A stretch of 6,564 bases of DNA. Source: an uncultured Caldimicrobium sp. (GTDB lineage: Bacteria > Desulfobacterota > Thermodesulfobacteria > Thermodesulfobacteriales > Thermodesulfobacteriaceae). The position numbers and the translations under genes were made by a program. Location of the stretch: NCBI GenBank assembly GCA_938091475.1, contig CALLJI010000007.1:1-6564 (forward strand), given 5' to 3'. Positions 6,299-6,564 of this stretch are shown piece by piece. Positions within the stretch are counted from its first letter, which is position 1. Every line of letters begins with the position of its first letter. The notes under the pieces are model-generated. The model had not been told where the DNA came from. It saw only the letters and a program-made list of their open reading frames with translations, and did no database searches.

Positions 6299-6354
6299 GA
6301 GTTGAAGAGAATGTTCCAAAAAGTATAGCAAGCTCTCTAAGTATAAAGATTACA
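6299..6354 (-). other. Junction between transposase tail and speD promoter; short direct repeat
   Basis: This is a 56-bp AT-rich stretch without a gene. It probably contains the end of the insertion element, but no terminal inverted repeat can be identified because the other end is outside the window. The minus strand has TATACTT twice (6321-6327 and 6339-6345, 18 bp apart); each contains a -10-like TATACT without a good -35. No convincing terminator stem was found. Confidence 0.35.
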
Positions 6355-6564
6355 TTAATTCATTGCAAACTCCTTTACCCTACAAAGTAATATAAAAAAA
6401 CAAAAACCCCCACCCCAAAGGAGCACTCCTACCAAATTCCACATAATAAACATACCTAACACCAATAGCCTCGCCATCCGCTCCTTCCTCACCTCCAAAT
6501 AACTCCCATACGCCCTCTTTATACTCCCAAATACCTGCTCTATCCGATATCTACCCCTCATTAT
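6355..6564 (-). CDS. DDE transposase, C-terminal tail (IS4/IS5-like; runs off window)
   Basis: The reading frame is open to the window edge and ends at TAA 6355-6357, so this is about 69 residues of the C-terminus of a larger protein and the Met near the edge is not a start. The segment RGRYRIEQVFGSIKRAYGS resembles the region around the third catalytic acid (the Glu of IEQVFG) in DDE transposases of IS4/IS5-like elements. It is followed by the helical ARLLVLGMFIMWNLV seen near the end of such proteins, then a short hydrophobic, Gly-rich tail. It lies on the same strand as the speD operon and directly upstream of it. Whether the element is intact or a remnant cannot be told from this window; exact IS family assignment is uncertain. 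Confidence 0.72.
   Translation of the reverse strand: MMRGRYRIEQVFGSIKRAYGSYLEVRKERMARLLVLGMFIMWNLVGVLLWGGGFCFFILLCRVKEFAMN

Noticed and set aside
6227..6331. N-terminal extension of SpeD from a TTG start
   Set aside because: The extension contains the -35/-10 promoter and the G-rich ribosome site, and adds 35 residues not typical of the family; the ATG at 6224-6226 gives a normal-length proenzyme.
6400..6420. G-rich minus-strand tract in the transposase tail as a G-quadruplex
   Set aside because: Only two adjacent G-runs are present, which is not enough for an intramolecular quadruplex; the similarity to the G-rich speD leader is probably chance.

Overview
The window is AT-rich and very tightly packed. 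All recognisable genes lie on the minus strand, so they read from high to low coordinates. The protein set (Lys/Glu-rich proteins, a bacterial pyruvoyl-dependent SpeD, two Fe-S proteins and a COG1313-type radical SAM protein) suggests an anaerobic, probably thermophilic bacterium. By general resemblance I think of Thermodesulfobacteria-like or Aquificales-like lineages. That placement is an inference and has not been searched.

Layout in the direction of transcription. At the high end (6355-6564) is the C-terminal tail of a DDE-type transposase that runs off the window. A junction of about 55 bp follows, then a good sigma-70-like promoter (-35 TTGACA at 6293-6298). Next comes a run of nine genes with gaps of at most 3 nt or with overlaps: speD (5780-6226), speB (4908-5777), an HD-domain phosphohydrolase (4340-4924), a two-CCG-domain Fe-S protein (3346-4356), a COG1313/PflX-type radical SAM protein (2426-3349), a PPP-family metallophosphatase (1792-2472), a charged hypothetical protein (1300-1788), a XerC/D tyrosine recombinase (405-1298), and the N-terminal 136 residues of a CCA-adding-enzyme-type nucleotidyltransferase (1-408, cut by the window edge). 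No intergenic gap is longer than about 130 bp and no internal terminator was seen, so the nine genes probably form one operon.

Functionally the operon is mixed. SpeD and SpeB are polyamine biosynthesis enzymes and fit a spermidine route through decarboxylated SAM and agmatine or N1-aminopropylagmatine. The Fe-S protein and radical SAM protein are joined by an ATGA overlap and could be redox-linked. The phosphatase, HD protein, Xer recombinase and CCA enzyme look like housekeeping functions.

I see no CRISPR array, tRNA, rRNA or defence cassette, and nothing that clearly makes up a new system. The points most worth following are the unrecognised 162-residue protein, the orphan Fe-S/radical SAM pair, the speD leader with a possible Shine-Dalgarno-sequestering stem, and the insertion-sequence remnant directly upstream of the operon promoter.
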